Below, in pieces: positions 6,715 through 9,191 of a stretch of 9,191 bases of DNA. The DNA is from Gammaproteobacteria bacterium (GTDB lineage: Bacteria; Pseudomonadota; Gammaproteobacteria; Steroidobacterales; Steroidobacteraceae). The DNA lies in the NCBI GenBank assembly GCA_019242385.1, contig JAFAVO010000096.1, forward strand, positions 1 through 9,191. The letters are read 5' to 3'. Every line of letters begins with the position of its first letter. The stretch's first letter is position 1. A program made the translations under genes and the position numbers. The notes below the pieces were generated by a model. That model was not told the DNA's origin, searched no databases, and saw only the letters and a list, made by a program, of their open reading frames with translations.

Positions 6715-7515
6715 ATGGGCACGCAACCGGCCGGCATGTCCACCGTGACCCCTTCAAAGACTCATCTGGTCCTCATCCCCAGTTACAACCCGGGCGAGAG
6801 GGTGCTGGAGACCGTGCGCGCCGCGCGCGCCCAGTGGAATCCGGTGTGGGTCATCGTCGATGGCAGCACTGATGGGAGCGCCGAGAAGCTGCGCGCGCTG
6901 GCGCGCGGCGATACGGGCCTGCGGGTGCTCACCCGCGAGCGCAATGGCGGCAAGGGCGCCGCGCTGCTCGATGGTCTGGTCGCGGCCCACCGGGAGGGCT
7001 ATACCCATGCCCTCACCATGGATGCCGATGGGCAGCACCCGGCCGAGCGGATCAGGGCGTTCATGAATGCCTCTGCGGCAGCGCCGCAGGCGATGATCCT
7101 GGGTGATCCGGTGTTCGATGCGAGTGCGCCGCGCATCCGGCTGCGCGGCCGGCGCATCGCGAACTGGTGTACGAACCTCGAGACGCTCTGGGCCGGCGTC
7201 CACGACGCACTGTTCGGCTTCAGGGTCTACCCGGTTGCACCGCTCATCGAGGTAATGCAAGAGAGCCGGTGGATGCGGCGATTCGATTTCGATCCCGAGG
7301 CGGTCGTCCGGCTCGCCTGGCGTGGCGTGCCGCTCGTCAATCTTCCGGCACCGGTGCGCTACTTCAGCGCCGAGGAAGGCGGTATCTCGCACTTCAATTA
7401 CTGGCGCGACAACGTGCTGCTGACCTCGATGTATCTGCGACTGTGTCCGGGATTTCTGCGGCGCCTGCCGCTGCTGAGCGCGCGCCGGCTGGCCCGCTCG
7501 GCAAACCAGAGATAA
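6715..7515 (+). CDS. Soluble GT2 family glycosyltransferase (aryl-polyene-cluster type)
   Basis: A 266-residue family-2 glycosyltransferase with no membrane segment. Motifs: PSYNPG (22-27), DGSTDGS (49-55), RNGGKGAAL (76-84), metal-binding DADGQH (103-108), FGFRVYP (167-173), DFDPE (191-195), and RYFSAEEGGISHF (215-227). The opening and the EEGGISHF segment resemble, from memory, the glycosyltransferases in aryl-polyene and related lipid clusters, and more distantly polyprenyl-phosphate mannose synthases. No ketosynthase or acyl-carrier genes of such a cluster are in this window, so it is an isolated copy or its cluster is elsewhere. The acceptor is unknown and probably lipid-linked. A second in-frame ATG at 6736 leaves all motifs intact. 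Neither start has a good Shine-Dalgarno, so the start is uncertain by seven residues. Confidence 0.85.
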   Translation: MGTQPAGMSTVTPSKTHLVLIPSYNPGERVLETVRAARAQWNPVWVIVDGSTDGSAEKLRALARGDTGLRVLTRERNGGKGAALLDGLVAAHREGYTHALTMDADGQHPAERIRAFMNASAAAPQAMILGDPVFDASAPRIRLRGRRIANWCTNLETLWAGVHDALFGFRVYPVAPLIEVMQESRWMRRFDFDPEAVVRLAWRGVPLVNLPAPVRYFSAEEGGISHFNYWRDNVLLTSMYLRLCPGFLRRLPLLSARRLARSANQR

Positions 7516-7522
7516 ACGAGCT

Positions 7523-7543
7523 CGAGGGCGCCGCGCCCGCTCG
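7523..7543. terminator. Weak GC hairpin between convergent genes
   Basis: CGAGGGCG (7523-7530) can pair with CGCCCGCTCG (7534-7543) around a 3-base loop, with a 2-base bulge. It sits 7 bases after the glycosyltransferase stop and 27 bases beyond the convergent small gene's stop, where a shared terminator would be expected. No T-run follows on either strand, so the call is tentative. Confidence 0.3.
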
Positions 7544-7570
7544 GCGACGGAATGCTTCAGCGAGTTGCTG

Positions 7571-7786
7571 CTACTTCTTGCGGCGGTATCCGCGCACGAT
7601 GGCTACCACGCCCCCGAGCAAGCTCAGCGCGCCAAACGCCTGGCCGGGGTCGATCTCCGGCGCGGACAGGCAGTGGCGACTATCGCCGTGGCAGCGGAAC
7701 TCCTTGTCGTGCTCTTTCGCCACTGCGGAATTCGCAGCGAAGGAAAGGAGGAGCAGCGCAACGATCGTTGTAATTATCTTGTTCAT
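7571..7786 (-). CDS. Short VPEID-CTERM-like exosortase substrate precursor
   Basis: A 71-residue precursor made almost entirely of sorting signals. Residues 1-23 are a signal peptide (Lys3, hydrophobic core 4-18, cleavage likely after ANSAVA at 23). Residues 24-41 are a short hydrophilic segment with a symmetric Cys32-His33 / His38-Cys39 pair. Residues 42-46 are APEID, followed by a hydrophobic helix (about 50-64) and the basic tail RGYRRKK (65-71). The order motif, helix, Arg/Lys tail is that of PEP-CTERM-class C-terminal sorting domains; APEID matches the VPEID-CTERM subclass, paired in known genomes with exosortase E fused to a CPBP protease. That enzyme is encoded immediately upstream, so this is its likely substrate. 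After both cleavages only about 20 residues would remain. Start ATG 7786 has GAGG five bases upstream. The 176-base gap after the exosortase gene holds its own promoter-like elements. Confidence 0.85.
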   Translation of the reverse strand: MNKIITTIVALLLLSFAANSAVAKEHDKEFRCHGDSRHCLSAPEIDPGQAFGALSLLGGVVAIVRGYRRKK

Positions 7787-7791
7787 CTTGG

Positions 7792-7795
7792 CCTC
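7792..7795 (-). promoter_or_regulatory. Ribosome binding site GAGG for the sorting-substrate gene
   Basis: GAGG on the minus strand, five bases before ATG 7786, fixes the start at the beginning of the signal peptide. Confidence 0.6.
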
Positions 7796-7829
7796 GAGCT
7801 CGGCATTCCGTTGCCGGATTCTGGTAAGC

Positions 7830-7858
7830 AGTATAGCAATTTCCGGATCCCTTCCACT
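7830..7858 (-). promoter_or_regulatory. Candidate promoter of the sorting-substrate gene
   Basis: On the minus strand TATACT (7835 to 7830) matches the -10 consensus in five of six positions. A 17-base spacer upstream places the -35 at 7858 to 7853 (AGTGGA), which is a poor match and suggests need for an activator or another sigma factor. The leader would be about 37 bases. The inverted repeat at 7839-7869 covers the -35 region. Confidence 0.4.
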
Positions 7859-7869
7859 GGTCCGGAAAT
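7839..7869. promoter_or_regulatory. Perfect 9-base inverted repeat, candidate operator
   Basis: ATTTCCGGA (7839-7847) and TCCGGAAAT (7861-7869) are exact inverted copies with a 13-base spacer; centre-to-centre distance is 22 bases, about two helical turns, as for a dimeric regulator. A third half-like CCGGATT lies at 7814-7820. There is no U-run, so a terminator is unlikely. Position over the -35 region of the small substrate gene suggests control of that gene. The regulator is not in the window. Confidence 0.5.
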
Positions 7870-7962
7870 CTCCCCGCCGGCGATCTTACATACATCGCGG
7901 GGCGCGCGGGCACTCTGCCAATTTTCAGCCTTGTAGCGGCTTCACACTTTATCAACCAGGAC

Positions 7963-9191
7963 TCAGCCGAGCCATCGCGGCCCGGCCAGCAGGGCGCAGG
8001 CGATCAGGCCGTTGGCCGCGACATGGGCAGCGAGCGCTTCGCCGATCCGGCCTGTCCTCATATAGAGGAGTCCGAAAACCGCACCAGCCACAATCCCGTA
8101 CAACCAGAAGGCCCCCTGCGAAAGGCCAAAGATCGCGGAGCTCGCCAGCATCGCCGCGAGTCCGACCTTGCGGACGGAAACGGACTCGAAGTCCGGTGCG
8201 CTGAAACGGCGCAGCAGGTAACCGCGAAAGGCGAGCTCCTCGACGAGCGGCACCACGAGAACGCTCGTCGCAATATGTCCAATGATCCATCCTCCCCCCG
8301 CCCCACCGGGCACCGCGATGCCTGCCGGAAACTGGTGCGGCAGCATCAGGTGGGCAACCGCAATCCATAGGGCGAAACTGCACAAGCCGGCCACTGCTGC
8401 GCGCCAGGTGAATCGCCAGTCGAGCCCCTGGAGTCTCGGCCAGGAGTGGGCAAGCGCGAGTGCGGCTGCGATCAGCCGCAGCCAGTACAGCCGCTCTAAC
8501 CCGCCCGACACCGCATGGCTCACCATGCCGGCAAGCACTACCGCCAGATAAGGCAACAGGTACACGGCAGTCGGGTTCGTCGCCGCCGACTGCGGCTCCT
8601 GCGCGGCACGGCTGAACCAGCTGCTGCGAAGGCTCACCAGCGCGATGCCGACCGCAGCTACGTTGAAGGCGATCCAGCCCGCCTGAGAGTGGAAGCCGTA
8701 GACGGCAATGCTCTCGTACCCCGCATCGCCGATCAGCACCAGCGCGGCAATTCTCAGGATGTTGAGTGCGAAGCTCAGCAGCACGCCGGCCGGAATCAGC
8801 AGCAATGCCCGCGGGAAGATATAGTCCCGGCGAAACAGCAGCAGCAGCACCGTGCAGAAGGCCAGCATCAGGCCCATGCCTTCGAGACCCGAGCAGACCG
8901 GCGCGATCGCGATGCCGAAGCGCCCGGTATCGATGCTGAGCGTTGCGGGGTCCACCTGTAAGGTGGGCACGAGCCAGCTGAGCAACCGGTAGACCGCCTC
9001 GAAGGTGACCCGTGCCGTCATCCGCCAGAGACTCTGGCTCCACCCCATCGCCAGGGCGGCTCCGGCTGCCGCCAGCCCGGCGTACCACCACAACTCACCG
9101 AGTGCGCGAATCCCCTGCAGCCACAGCGACCAGGGTGCGAATGCTGCGAATAGCGCAGCCGCGGCGAGGGCGGCGAGGAGCAGCCAGAGCG
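7963..9191 (-). CDS. xrtE: Exosortase E / CPBP protease fusion, 5' end beyond the window
   Basis: The frame is open from the right edge (no stop to 9191), so about 408 C-terminal codons are seen and the true start lies outside. An internal TTG at 9093 is not a convincing start because hydrophobic sequence continues upstream of it. The first part is an exosortase, a polytopic membrane cysteine transpeptidase-like enzyme: catalytic Cys in APVCSGLEG (codon 8893-8895), Arg in LNILRIAAL (8752-8754) and His in GFHSQAGW (8689-8691). The last part is a CPBP/CAAX-protease-like domain: EELAFR (Glu codons 8239-8241 and 8236-8238, Arg 8224-8226) and HVAAN (His 8023-8025, Asn 8011-8013). The usual second-motif His is Gln (8116-8118). 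This fusion is the hallmark of exosortase E of the VPEID-CTERM system. It would cut and perhaps transfer the APEID precursor encoded just downstream. Confidence 0.9.
   Translation of the reverse strand, partial: LWLLLAALAAAALFAAFAPWSLWLQGIRALGELWWYAGLAAAGAALAMGWSQSLWRMTARVTFEAVYRLLSWLVPTLQVDPATLSIDTGRFGIAIAPVCSGLEGMGLMLAFCTVLLLLFRRDYIFPRALLLIPAGVLLSFALNILRIAALVLIGDAGYESIAVYGFHSQAGWIAFNVAAVGIALVSLRSSWFSRAAQEPQSAATNPTAVYLLPYLAVVLAGMVSHAVSGGLERLYWLRLIAAALALAHSWPRLQGLDWRFTWRAAVAGLCSFALWIAVAHLMLPHQFPAGIAVPGGAGGGWIIGHIATSVLVVPLVEELAFRGYLLRRFSAPDFESVSVRKVGLAAMLASSAIFGLSQGAFWLYGIVAGAVFGLLYMRTGRIGEALAAHVAANGLIACALLAGPRWLG

Noticed and set aside
5713..6726. 337-codon minus-strand frame spanning the permease start and the repeat protein
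   Set aside because: It crosses the divergent region and lies in a different frame from the permease. The repetitive part is only the antisense of the 11-mer repeats.
7890..7935. Sigma-54 type GG-N10-GC element (TTGGCAG...) upstream of the small substrate gene
   Set aside because: The GG-N10-GC spacing exists, but the -12 side reads CCCGCGC rather than TTGC. A better -10 box lies nearer the gene.
7925..7960. Terminator after the exosortase gene (AGCC / GGCT stem on the minus strand)
   Set aside because: Only a 4-base stem, followed by GAAAATT rather than a U-run; too weak to call.
7952..9091. 379-codon minus-strand frame overlapping the exosortase
   Set aside because: It gives Arg/Gly-rich protein without family motifs, while the neighbouring frame carries the exosortase Cys/Arg/His set and the CPBP motifs.

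Overview
The window is GC-rich and tightly packed, with short gaps, overlapping gene ends and GTG/TTG starts. It looks like a proteobacterial chromosome. I favour a gammaproteobacterium because of the close AlgD resemblance and the APE-type glycosyltransferase, but no rRNA or other taxonomic marker is present, so this is inference. I see no phage, insertion-sequence, CRISPR, tRNA or rRNA signal.

Left part, + strand: after about 417 bases with no convincing gene comes a compact three-gene unit (418-3147). It encodes an AlgD-like nucleotide-sugar 6-dehydrogenase with all key residues visible, a membrane-anchored family-2 glycosyltransferase (GT2), and a GtrA-type four-helix membrane protein. 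The last two overlap by 4 bases. The set fits making an activated uronic acid, or another sugar, loading it on a polyprenyl phosphate carrier and flipping that carrier for cell-surface glycosylation. The final transferase or polymerase is not in the window.

Middle, - strand (6200 to 3125): a two-gene ABC transporter unit of the NitT/TauT (anion/sulfonate) type. The permease is a tandem fusion of two transmembrane units. The ATPase carries an extra C-terminal 'AAA-associated' domain. No substrate-binding protein is encoded nearby. The ATPase gene ends inside the GtrA gene, so the two units converge with a 23-base overlap.

Divergent from the permease, + strand (6325-7515): a small exported protein built almost entirely of seven 11-residue amphipathic repeats (LEA-like), followed 18 bases later by a soluble GT2 glycosyltransferase resembling those of aryl-polyene clusters.

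Right part, - strand (9191 to 7571): the most distinctive element. An exosortase fused to a CPBP-type (CAAX-protease-like) membrane domain runs off the right edge and matches the architecture of exosortase E of the VPEID-CTERM system. Just downstream is a 71-residue precursor with a signal peptide, an APEID motif, a transmembrane helix and a basic tail. It is the obvious dedicated substrate and would release only about 20 residues, containing a symmetric Cys-His-x4-His-Cys motif. Its promoter region holds a perfect 9-base inverted repeat. This sorting enzyme and one-peptide substrate is the best candidate in the window for an under-described system.
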